From: Saccharomycopsis fibuligera x Saccharomycopsis cf. fibuligera
Taxonomy: Eukaryota > Ascomycota > Saccharomycetes > Ascoideales > Saccharomycopsidaceae
Reading direction: 5' to 3'
DNA: 64,000 bases
Assembly: GCA_001936135.1 (NCBI GenBank)
Contig: CP012809.1
Span: forward strand, 3,149,501-3,213,500
Both the position numbers and the translations under genes were made by a program. Positions 10,810 to 19,038 of this stretch are shown here, piece after piece. The notes under the pieces were generated by a model. The model had not been told where the DNA came from. It was given only the letters and a program-made list of their open reading frames with translations, and did not search any database. Each line of letters opens with the position of its first letter. Within the stretch, counting starts at the first letter, position 1.

Positions 10810-11439
10810 ATGAGAATAACCAATACCACATTAATATCAACTGCAATTCTTGCAGCTGCTCAGGTTAATGCTGAGCAAGAAAGCGGCAGCAGTATCACCA
10901 CAGCGTCCTACTCTTACTCTATTCCAATAGATCTTAGTGTTATCTACTCAAATTTAAAAACTGCCACTGACTCTAGACTTGTGTACTTGGTCTCTGAATT
11001 CGAAGAAGCCAAAGGCACTTCAGCATTGATATCTCTTGCTTCAGTTTACGGTTCTGATTTCTTGAAAGGCACATTGACCGACATCACGTCTTTAGCTCAA
11101 CAGGTGGCTACTGTGTCAGGTAAAAATGATGAGAAAAATTCTGTCGTAACAGCAGAAACCGTTTCCAAAATTAGCAGTGCTGCTATTGCTGAGGCATCAG
11201 CTCCAAGTTCTTCAAACACCTCTTCATCTTCTGGCGTCCTCACAGACAACTCAGCTCCGTCTTCTGCTTCTATTTCTGATTCTCAAACAAATGGATCAAC
11301 TATTTTCACTTCAGTTCATTTTGGTGCTGGTAACTCAACTAACACCACCTCTACTTCCAAAGCTGGAGCAGACAAAGCGAACCTATACTCATACGGCACG
11401 TTCGGTATGATTTGTGCTGGCCTTCTTACATTGTTGTAA
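10810..11439 (+). CDS. Small Ser/Thr-rich GPI-anchored cell wall protein, possibly SRP1/TIP1-like
   Basis: The 209-residue product has a signal peptide (about residues 1-21, cleavage after VNA), a 90-residue body beginning SYSIPIDLSVIYS, then a Ser/Thr/Asn-rich stalk from about residue 120 suited to O-mannosylation, several N-glycosylation sequons (NTS, NGS, NST, NTT), and a C-terminal hydrophobic tail after a small-residue stretch (AGADKAN) typical of a GPI attachment signal. The body resembles the Tip1/Tir/Dan wall mannoproteins (IPxDxxSVY followed by a helical segment), but I am not sure of orthology. Expected location is plasma membrane or covalently in the wall. A canonical TATA box 75 bases upstream and a very long promoter suggest regulated expression, as with Tir/Dan genes under cold or low oxygen. 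It sits next to a glycosidase gene in the same orientation, with no evident link. Confidence 0.75.
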   Translation: MRITNTTLISTAILAAAQVNAEQESGSSITTASYSYSIPIDLSVIYSNLKTATDSRLVYLVSEFEEAKGTSALISLASVYGSDFLKGTLTDITSLAQQVATVSGKNDEKNSVVTAETVSKISSAAIAEASAPSSSNTSSSSGVLTDNSAPSSASISDSQTNGSTIFTSVHFGAGNSTNTTSTSKAGADKANLYSYGTFGMICAGLLTLL

Positions 11440-11918
11440 TTTGCGCCTCGACATGTCCTCCTAATATCTCTTTTCTGCATTTTCCGCGTTTTGTTATTTT
11501 GTGCTTGTGTCTTTTCTCTAGTTCGCTGTTTTGTCTTGCTTGATTTTGTTGAAAAAGTCAGTTTTTTCTGTTCTCTTCCCTATTTATTTCAGTTCTAATT
11601 TTCCCAATGTTTTTATTTTACTATATTTTTTTTTATTGTTACTTGACTTTTCAATTCTGCTTATAGAACTGATAAGAATAGATTGTACACTAACTACCCT
11701 TATTACAATTTGTAGCAGTCACTATATAAAGCCTAAATAAATCTATAGGCTATCGCCCGCCCGATGGCACCGAAGCGGTGGGTACTTGTTGCTCCACATT
11801 TAGGCTCGACGCCTCGAAATGTCCCGATCACCAACCCTATTTAAAGATGCCTTTTCCCTTTTAGATTGAGGTTTTAATTATTGTTGACTTACCATTACAA
11901 CCTCTATCAATAACCAAA
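11440..11918. other. Intergenic region with the promoter of the GH105-type gene
   Basis: T-rich 3' sequence of the wall-protein gene, then a GC-rich block near 11753-11830 containing CACCG-AAG-CGGTG (about 11769-11781) and an imperfect hairpin at 11796-11822, then a TATA-like TATTTAAA at 11838-11845, about 75 bases before the ATG. Confidence 0.55.
11796..11822. promoter_or_regulatory. Imperfect palindrome upstream of the GH105-type gene
   Basis: ACATTT-AGGC at 11796-11805 faces GCCT-CG-AAATGT at 11811-11822 with a five-base centre. It lies just upstream of the TATA-like element at 11838-11845, where an operator for a pathway regulator would be expected. The role is inferred. Confidence 0.3.
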
Positions 11919-13085
11919 ATGGCAGATACGTTTCAGGAAATCTCTCACAAAGTGGAAGATCTTATCAAAGATCTTATCAGCATCGAGGACAATAGCGGCA
12001 AGTTTCTCCTCAAATTAGATGACGGTAGAGTCATTGACACTAAGGGGTGGAATGGTTGGGAGTGGACACACGGAATTGGTCTTTATGGAATGTGGCAATA
12101 CTATGAAATCACTGGTAAAGAATGGGTACTTAATACAATTCTTGACTGGTTCAATACTCAGTTTGCCAAAGGAACAACCAAGAACGTTAATACTGCCGCA
12201 GTGTTTTTGACTTTGCTATATGTTTATGAATCTAATCCGCAGAAGTTCAGATCTTTCAAACCTTGGATTGATTCATGGATTAATTATATATATACAGGGA
12301 TCCCTCGTACAAAATTTGGGGGCATACAGCATGTTACGTACCTTACCCTCAATGAAAGACAACTTTGGGATGATACTTTGATGATGTCGGTGATGCCGTT
12401 GCTCAAGGCCGGTGTAGCTTTTAATAGACCCGAATATGTCAATGAGGCCAAAAAACAGGTACTCACGCATATCCAATACTTATTTGATGCTGAGACTGGG
12501 CTTTTTAACCATGGTTGGATCTTTGCTGAAGATGTTGACGAAGCAGCAGGAGCTGCAGCTCCTGCTGCGGAGGCCGGTGGCCATAAACAGGGACATTGGT
12601 TTGCCAGAGCAAAATGGGCTAGAGGTAACAGTTGGATAACAATTGTCTTTCCTGATATTCTCGAACTCCTTGACTTACCAAAAGAAGACTTTTTCCGTGC
12701 TTATGTTGAAGATACATTGGAAGCTCAAGTGGCCGCCCTTGCTAAGCTTCAACATCCGGATAGTGGAGCTTGGTTTACCATCCTTGACCGGCCACAAGAC
12801 AAGGGAAACTATATTGAAGCCAGTGCTACTGCTGGGTTTGCTTATGGGATCCTCAAGGCAATTAGAAAAGGCTATCTTGACAGAAAGTACTTTCCGGTGG
12901 CAACAAAGGCCATTAAGGCCGTCATTGGTGATATTTTGCCATCAGGGGAGCTCAATAATACATCTTTTGGCACGCCGGTGGGCGATACTATTCAGGATTA
13001 TTATGACATTCCTATCACTAGCATGCCATATGGTCAAGCAATGGCAATGATGGCTCTTGTAGAGTTTTTACGTACTAAATATTAG
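11919..13085 (+). CDS. Putative unsaturated rhamnogalacturonyl/glucuronyl hydrolase, GH105 type
   Basis: The 388-residue protein looks like a family GH105 (YteR/YesR) hydrolase, close to the family's usual 370-400 residues. These alpha/alpha-barrel enzymes remove the 4,5-unsaturated uronic acid left at the non-reducing end by polysaccharide lyases. Visible hallmarks are the aromatic N-terminal block WNGWEWTHGIGLYGMW (about residues 44-59), WDDTLMM (150-156) where the catalytic Asp of the family sits (probably Asp152), and the late motifs FARAKWARGNSW and GNYIEASATAGFAYGI. There is no signal peptide or membrane segment, so the enzyme should be cytosolic and depend on an importer for its substrate. 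GH105 is common in bacteria and filamentous fungi and, to my knowledge, sparse in budding yeasts; horizontal acquisition or lineage-specific retention are both possible. No lyase or sugar transporter gene is adjacent. It is convergent with IRC5, with 182 bases between stops. Confidence 0.78.
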   Translation: MADTFQEISHKVEDLIKDLISIEDNSGKFLLKLDDGRVIDTKGWNGWEWTHGIGLYGMWQYYEITGKEWVLNTILDWFNTQFAKGTTKNVNTAAVFLTLLYVYESNPQKFRSFKPWIDSWINYIYTGIPRTKFGGIQHVTYLTLNERQLWDDTLMMSVMPLLKAGVAFNRPEYVNEAKKQVLTHIQYLFDAETGLFNHGWIFAEDVDEAAGAAAPAAEAGGHKQGHWFARAKWARGNSWITIVFPDILELLDLPKEDFFRAYVEDTLEAQVAALAKLQHPDSGAWFTILDRPQDKGNYIEASATAGFAYGILKAIRKGYLDRKYFPVATKAIKAVIGDILPSGELNNTSFGTPVGDTIQDYYDIPITSMPYGQAMAMMALVEFLRTKY

Positions 13086-13267
13086 ATAAAAATCCAAATG
13101 AAAGTAGGCTACAAAATGCTGAAAATCTCTCATTTTTATATTTCACATTAGTTATTTCATTAGATACAAGATAGGCAACATAATATACAATTTTCTTCTT
13201 TAACAAAGATTTATGGTACAGTTGATTTTCATACATTCTTTTCTTCGTTATGATTTGCGTCCGCTTC

Positions 13268-16200
13268 CTATCCATTATTAGACTCCTCAGATTCCCTCTT
13301 TTCCATCTCATTATCCTCTTCTACCTTTTCAGGCTCCTCTGCCACTTGAAGCTCAGTACTTGTTTCAAACAATTCAACATGATGAAGAATGCAACTGCTC
13401 TTCTTGTAAGCCTCTGGCCTTCTATCCATTAATTCTTTGATTTCTTCATCACTTAACTTGTTATCAGTAATTTGCTGGCCTTGAAAAGTATTTTCCTTCA
13501 ACAATCGGCTTAAATCTTCAGTAACGGTTGATCCAGTGGCAGCATTGGCGCGCTTTTCTCCAGCAAATTTCTTCAATGACTCAAATTTACCCATTTGAAT
13601 GACCACTTTTTCCAATTTTCTCTTGGAATCCGCCCTCGATAACAAAATCTGTTCGGCGGTATTTGCCGTAGCAAATCTGTAAACAACCACCGGCCTGGTC
13701 TGCCCAAGTCTATGCACTCTATCCATAGCCTGCAAGTCAACTTGTGGGTTCCAATCACTATCGAACAAAATCACAGTATCAGCTGCCACTAAATTTATAC
13801 CCAAGCCGCCCGCTCGTGTAGACAATAAGAATATTTTGTGTTTAGGATCATTGTTAAAACTGTAAATCTCTTCTTCACGATCTTCTTGACCAACATTACC
13901 GTCAATACGACTGCATTTTATCTGTTTATACTCGGCCCAGTCTTCAATCAAGTCTAACATTTTTGTGAACTGCGAGAAAATCAAGAGCTTATGGTTGTCT
14001 CTTTTTTCTTTTTCAAAAAGCTGATCTGTTATTTGTTCAAGCATTTGCATTTTGCCAGAATTCTTAACTAGCCTATTGTCAATGTCTGCTTGATGCTCCC
14101 AAGGAAAGTAGAAAAGATATGGAGAGTCGCAAATTAACCGAAGTTGCATCATCAAGTTATGGAGTTTCTTTGCTTCTATTGCATTACTAATATAGTTCCA
14201 GAAATGATCTAAGGATGGAGCCCCAGAATCAATTGGAGCTACACTAGTTTGTACAGTAACATCTTTATCAGCACTATCTTCCTTACCGTCATTTTCGCCA
14301 TTATCATCGCCATCTTCACTTTCCTTTTCATTACCATTGTCTGCATTAGTATTTTCTGTGTTTTTGGATGCCTCTTTAGTATTATCGCCACCCTTGTTTT
14401 CGGTGCTAATGGTTTTCGAATCTCTATTATCTTTGGAATCTCCGTCATCTTTTGGATCTTTTTCCACATCAGAATCAAGCAATGGGATACTATCAACAAG
14501 CTCCCCGTTAACCATTTCTTTGATTGCCTTTGGCTCATCTTCAATTGCATCAGAGTTAGCCAAATTGTTAGTATTTTCTTTGGTAGCACCTCCTGCATCA
14601 TCAGAATTCCCAAAATTTGAATTTTTAGTGCTTTCTTTAAATGAATTAGTAATGGCTTTTGATGCACAGCTGACTAATGAAATAATATTTGACTGTTTTT
14701 TAGTTTGTTTATCAGACAGGTTATAAGTTGGAGACAAAACAGCAGCAGCAGCAACATTGTTTGCATTCCTTTTTTGTTGGCCTTCAACCTCGTGGCCATT
14801 CGTTTGCTTCTCTGAGCCAACATTTGTCAATTTGCCGTTTATATCTGTAGCAGAAGCATTGGCAAACGCAGTATTATCCTCTTGTTTATTACCACCATTT
14901 CCCATTTCTGCAAGCATTTGACTATGAATTTGTTTATATGTCTCATAATCATTTTCTGCAGTCTCATTGTACGCCTCACAAAACTTTCGCCATATGGTGC
15001 TGTTAATGATACTCCTATTGACCGCATTTAAAGCCTTCTTGCAATCTATGTTGTCTGGCTCATTTTCAAGCACTTTTTGCAATTGTTCACGTTGCTTTTT
15101 TAAATGAATAAATTCCTCCCTTGGTACTTCAACAGGGGTTTCGCAAAGCTTCTCTAACACTTGGGGAGGCGGCAATAACGGCAAGAGCTGCCCTTTAGAA
15201 TCGGGCATAAGAGCTTTGGTGTAAATCCGCATAGTATATGGATGTTGAAAATTTTCAGAAATTGGATGTTTAATGTTTATGTGGGGAACTTTAGTTCGTT
15301 TTCCTTGAGATAATTTGGATGCTGGCTTGATTACTGATTTACGTTTACCTCGTGTCTTTGATAACGGTTGAAGTTCAAAGATTTTCAAATCTTGCATAAT
15401 TTCATCAAATGAATTAATTTGGTGGTTAATTTTATTTAATTGGTTGATGACAGTTTCGTCGACATTGTACATGTCTAAAAAATTGAGAGTTTGATCATAT
15501 CTATGCTTGCGCTTAGATGCTTCAGCTGCTTGTTCCAATGTGGATAAATATACTCCTTTTTGGTTACCATTATCATAATCAAAAACAGTTCCTTCCTGAA
15601 TTTGCTTCCACGATTTTCTAACATTTTCATCTTTCTTAGCTTTTTTTTGTCCAATTTCATCAGCATCATCCTCCAGAGCCTCTAAATCGCTCTCCGAATA
15701 AGACAAATCATTGGCATCTGGGTAGAAGTTGCTTTCCTTGTAATTGATTTGGCCTCGTCCTTTAGCTCTCAACTTACGAGGGCCAACCTTGGCATCAGAC
15801 AGCTGGCCATTGCTATCAATATCTTCATTCAAATCAATAACATCAACCGCTGTATTTAAAAGACTAGTTTTTTTAGCGTTCAACTTAACCTTTATAACGT
15901 GATCGATCTGTTCAGTGGTATAATAACGATCAAGAGAATTGACTTCCAAGTACTCCCTAAATGCAGTTTCTAGCAAAAAAGGTTTGAGCTGGTGACTAAG
16001 AGCTGCTTCATACATTTCTCTTTGAACCTTTGACAATGCATTGTACACAATATATTCCCTTTTTGGTGGCAATGATTTAACAACAGTCTTCTTCAATCTT
16101 CTCAATAAAAAGGGTTTTAAAATGGTGTGCAAGTTTTCAATTAAGGATTTTTGAATTTCTGCGTTAATAAGTTCAGAATTGTCAGAACCACCTAATTGGG

Positions 16201-18040
16201 AGAAATCAAACCATTTATGGAAAAGATCAATATCTTGGAAAATATCGGGTAAAATAAAGTTCAACAAGGACCACAACTCATCCAAGTTGTTCTGCAAGGG
16301 GGTACCAGTAAGCAAAAGTCTATTGGTAGTGTCCAACTTTTTCAACTCTTTGATCAACTTGGAATTGATATTTTTCAAACGATGACCTTCATCAACAATT
16401 AAAAATTTCCATTTAAATCGGTTCAAATATTGTCTATCTTTCAAGATCATTTCATAACTAGTTACTACTATCCCCACTCTAGAACGATTCCATTTGGTAA
16501 AATATTTTTTTCTTATTGCTTTTCTATCTTCTTTAGAGCCAACATAGCGCAAATGAGGCATAGTGGGCGCAAATTTCTCAATTTCATTGATCCAGTTTCC
16601 TACCGTTGACAAAGGACAAGCAATAAGGAAAGGACCTTTGTTACCATTTTCATATAAAAAGGCGAGCAAGGAAATTGACTGCAACGTTTTGCCCAAACCC
16701 ATTTCATCAGCTAAGATACCATTAAGCCCATTCTCATACAAAGTTACCAACCATTCTAACCCATCTAACTGATAATCTCTCATCACTGCGCCAGTAACTA
16801 ATTTCGGCTGAGTTCTACTGCCGGAATTCACATCGGCAAGCTTCTTTTTGGTTTGCTTGGTTTCTTCAGAAATCTCCTGCTTTTTTGAGCTGTTGTAAAT
16901 GGATAAGAAATCGTTGCTTTTTTTTTTCTTGCGGTGTAATCTTCTGCTTCGTCTGAAATTTGGCACCACAATCTTGTCATCATCTCCTTTCAGATCATTC
17001 ACATCCTCATTTTGATGGTTAGCTGTAGCTTTTCCACCGACAGCTTCTCCGTTAGCAGCTTTCATAGTGGCCTTTCTTTCTTTTTCTTCCTTCTCGCGCT
17101 CTTCTCTCTCGCGCTCCTCTTGTTCTTCCTTCTCTTTCTTCTTCTTTTGCAAAGTGCTTTCAAGTAACGTATCAGCAATGATTTGTGAAAAAATTTTAGA
17201 CTTTTCGACTAACTGATGCAACCTTTCAAGCTTGTTCTTGTCATCCAATTGATCAAATTGTTTTTGCTCATGATCGTCTTCCTGCTTGGCGCCTTCGAGG
17301 TTTGTAAGTAACTTGTCTATGGCTTTCTCTTCCTTTTCAGGTGTCGGCCTAGAATTTCCTGTTCCCACATCACTATTACCGTTTTCGTATATCAGGCCAT
17401 CATCTTCCTCTTCTTCATCAGCATCTTCATCCTCTATGTCATTTTCTTTATAACTTATTGGTTGCAATTGTCTTCTTTTCCGCACTCTATTAGTCGCAGA
17501 GCCCGCAGCATTATTATCGTCATCAACATCTTCCATATCAAATTCATTATCATTCGAGCTCGTCTTACCATTAACGGTGCCATTTCCGTCCATAGCTGCT
17601 GCCCGCCGCGTGGTTCCTCTACGACCTCTCAACTGTCTTTTGTTACTTGCTCTATTCATTATTTTTTCTTCCTTGTCTTCCTTCTCATTATAATCATTAT
17701 TTTCATTATCCTTCCCTCCTTTATGGTAGGCTTCATTACCGTCTTCTTCTTCCTCTTCTTCTTCTCCATCACTGCTGCTGCTAGAAAATACAGTACGCTC
17801 ACGACTTTGATCGTCACTACCAGGACGTTTCAGTGGACCTCGCATACGCCGACGTAGGGTTCTATTATTGCCGCCACCGTTACCGTTACCGCTACTAATG
17901 AGGTCTATTGGATCTTTGTCTTTGTCGGTTCCGTTACCGTTGCCGCTGTCGCTTATGTTAGAAGAAATCAAGACCAAGTCATCATCATCGTCGCTATTGC
18001 TGTTGACGTCGATGGTGTTGATGTTGTTTGTAAGCGACAT
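13268..18040 (-). CDS. IRC5: SNF2-family ATPase, Irc5/LSH (HELLS) type
   Basis: This 1,590-residue protein has both SNF2 helicase lobes. Lobe 1 starts near residue 420 with MRDYQLDGLEWL, has Walker A DEMGLGKT (Lys about 451) and a DEGH box (about 550). Lobe 2 ends with GGLGINL and the arginine-finger motif MDRVHRLGQT (about 1440-1450). The family translocates on DNA and remodels nucleosomes; yeast Irc5 is linked to cohesin loading and genome stability, and mammalian LSH to DNA methylation. Residues 1-410 are acidic and Lys/Glu-rich with a coiled-coil-like KKKEKEEQEE segment. Between the lobes lies a low-complexity, acidic, Asn-rich insertion of roughly 500 residues, so the protein is almost twice the length of S. 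cerevisiae Irc5 (about 850). The ATG at 18040 heads an acidic Ser/Asn region typical of these proteins. A 37-base poly(T) tract lies 260 bases upstream. Confidence 0.87.
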   Translation of the reverse strand: MSLTNNINTIDVNSNSDDDDDLVLISSNISDSGNGNGTDKDKDPIDLISSGNGNGGGNNRTLRRRMRGPLKRPGSDDQSRERTVFSSSSSDGEEEEEEEDGNEAYHKGGKDNENNDYNEKEDKEEKIMNRASNKRQLRGRRGTTRRAAAMDGNGTVNGKTSSNDNEFDMEDVDDDNNAAGSATNRVRKRRQLQPISYKENDIEDEDADEEEEDDGLIYENGNSDVGTGNSRPTPEKEEKAIDKLLTNLEGAKQEDDHEQKQFDQLDDKNKLERLHQLVEKSKIFSQIIADTLLESTLQKKKKEKEEQEEREREEREKEEKERKATMKAANGEAVGGKATANHQNEDVNDLKGDDDKIVVPNFRRSRRLHRKKKKSNDFLSIYNSSKKQEISEETKQTKKKLADVNSGSRTQPKLVTGAVMRDYQLDGLEWLVTLYENGLNGILADEMGLGKTLQSISLLAFLYENGNKGPFLIACPLSTVGNWINEIEKFAPTMPHLRYVGSKEDRKAIRKKYFTKWNRSRVGIVVTSYEMILKDRQYLNRFKWKFLIVDEGHRLKNINSKLIKELKKLDTTNRLLLTGTPLQNNLDELWSLLNFILPDIFQDIDLFHKWFDFSQLGGSDNSELINAEIQKSLIENLHTILKPFLLRRLKKTVVKSLPPKREYIVYNALSKVQREMYEAALSHQLKPFLLETAFREYLEVNSLDRYYTTEQIDHVIKVKLNAKKTSLLNTAVDVIDLNEDIDSNGQLSDAKVGPRKLRAKGRGQINYKESNFYPDANDLSYSESDLEALEDDADEIGQKKAKKDENVRKSWKQIQEGTVFDYDNGNQKGVYLSTLEQAAEASKRKHRYDQTLNFLDMYNVDETVINQLNKINHQINSFDEIMQDLKIFELQPLSKTRGKRKSVIKPASKLSQGKRTKVPHINIKHPISENFQHPYTMRIYTKALMPDSKGQLLPLLPPPQVLEKLCETPVEVPREEFIHLKKQREQLQKVLENEPDNIDCKKALNAVNRSIINSTIWRKFCEAYNETAENDYETYKQIHSQMLAEMGNGGNKQEDNTAFANASATDINGKLTNVGSEKQTNGHEVEGQQKRNANNVAAAAVLSPTYNLSDKQTKKQSNIISLVSCASKAITNSFKESTKNSNFGNSDDAGGATKENTNNLANSDAIEDEPKAIKEMVNGELVDSIPLLDSDVEKDPKDDGDSKDNRDSKTISTENKGGDNTKEASKNTENTNADNGNEKESEDGDDNGENDGKEDSADKDVTVQTSVAPIDSGAPSLDHFWNYISNAIEAKKLHNLMMQLRLICDSPYLFYFPWEHQADIDNRLVKNSGKMQMLEQITDQLFEKEKRDNHKLLIFSQFTKMLDLIEDWAEYKQIKCSRIDGNVGQEDREEEIYSFNNDPKHKIFLLSTRAGGLGINLVAADTVILFDSDWNPQVDLQAMDRVHRLGQTRPVVVYRFATANTAEQILLSRADSKRKLEKVVIQMGKFESLKKFAGEKRANAATGSTVTEDLSRLLKENTFQGQQITDNKLSDEEIKELMDRRPEAYKKSSCILHHVELFETSTELQVAEEPEKVEEDNEMEKRESEESNNG

Positions 18041-18297
18041 TCTTCTTGTCTTGTTGATGAAAGTAGAGAATCAGTTGCCAGCCCAAGTCTTGTAAAATAC
18101 TTTTAGACCTGAGTTTTATCAGTAATCTTTAGAATGTTTACTTTTGTATTTGCAGTAATATGGAGATCTATAGAGCTTACTGTTTATGAGTTAGTTGATT
18201 TAAGCTTTGATTGATGATAACATTAATAACTAAGCGAAAAACACACGCGCCATAAATCAAAGAAAGAAATAGTTGAGCTTGCTTTCTCAGTTCTCTT

Positions 18298-18337
<40 letters not shown>

Positions 18338-19038
18338 GTTACTGACTCCTGAATTTTGTTTGCTTCGTTGGTATGACCTGTCCTGTCTTGTTGCGAGATC
18401 AATGCGATGCCATCGCGATTCTGTTTTTCTTTTTTTTTTTTTTTTCGTTGGTGAAAAATTTAAGTTACGCGTGCTTTTCCCGAAGTGACTACACAGAAAT
18501 GACTACAGTAAGTGAGCATACTAAAAATGTAATTGGCCAGTACACGACTAATTTTAATTAAAGATTGGAAGTGCTACAAGCAAAAAGTTTCCGCAATTTT
18601 TCGCAGTCTTTATCATGACAAACCAGTAATTGTTTAGGCAAAAAGTTACAACACAACATCTAAAGTAACCTTTAAAATAAAAATTGATTTAGTAAAATGA
18701 AAAAGAAAAGTTAAGACAATAGAATAATCTCGAGCAAATAAAATGAATAAAAAACTCTAACTTGGAAGATTAGAGACAGAATGCAACAGCATTTTTTTTC
18801 CCTCAAATGACAGAAATATTGATGATGCTAATGACAATATAGAATTGCACTCTTATAATATCCCTCAAATAATATTAACGATGGAACTATGATACAATAC
18901 AGATAAAAATAAATTAACAAAACAAAAAGAAACTTACAAAACGCTTTAAGAAAAAGATCAAATCGCGTAACTTTCGCTTGCTATCTCTTTCTGCGAAGCG
19001 TCTGTTGCTAACAAAATAAGATACCAAATAAGCCCAAC
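18041..19038. other. Intergenic region between IRC5 and RSC8
   Basis: About 1 kb with no gene seen. It includes the IRC5 promoter with two T tracts (18300-18336 and about 18430-18445) and the AT-rich 3' region of RSC8. Confidence 0.6.
18300..18336. repeat. Poly(dA:dT) tract, 37 bases
   Basis: An uninterrupted run of 37 T on the plus strand, 260 bases upstream of the IRC5 start. Such tracts exclude nucleosomes from yeast promoters; this one is at the long end. Confidence 0.8.
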
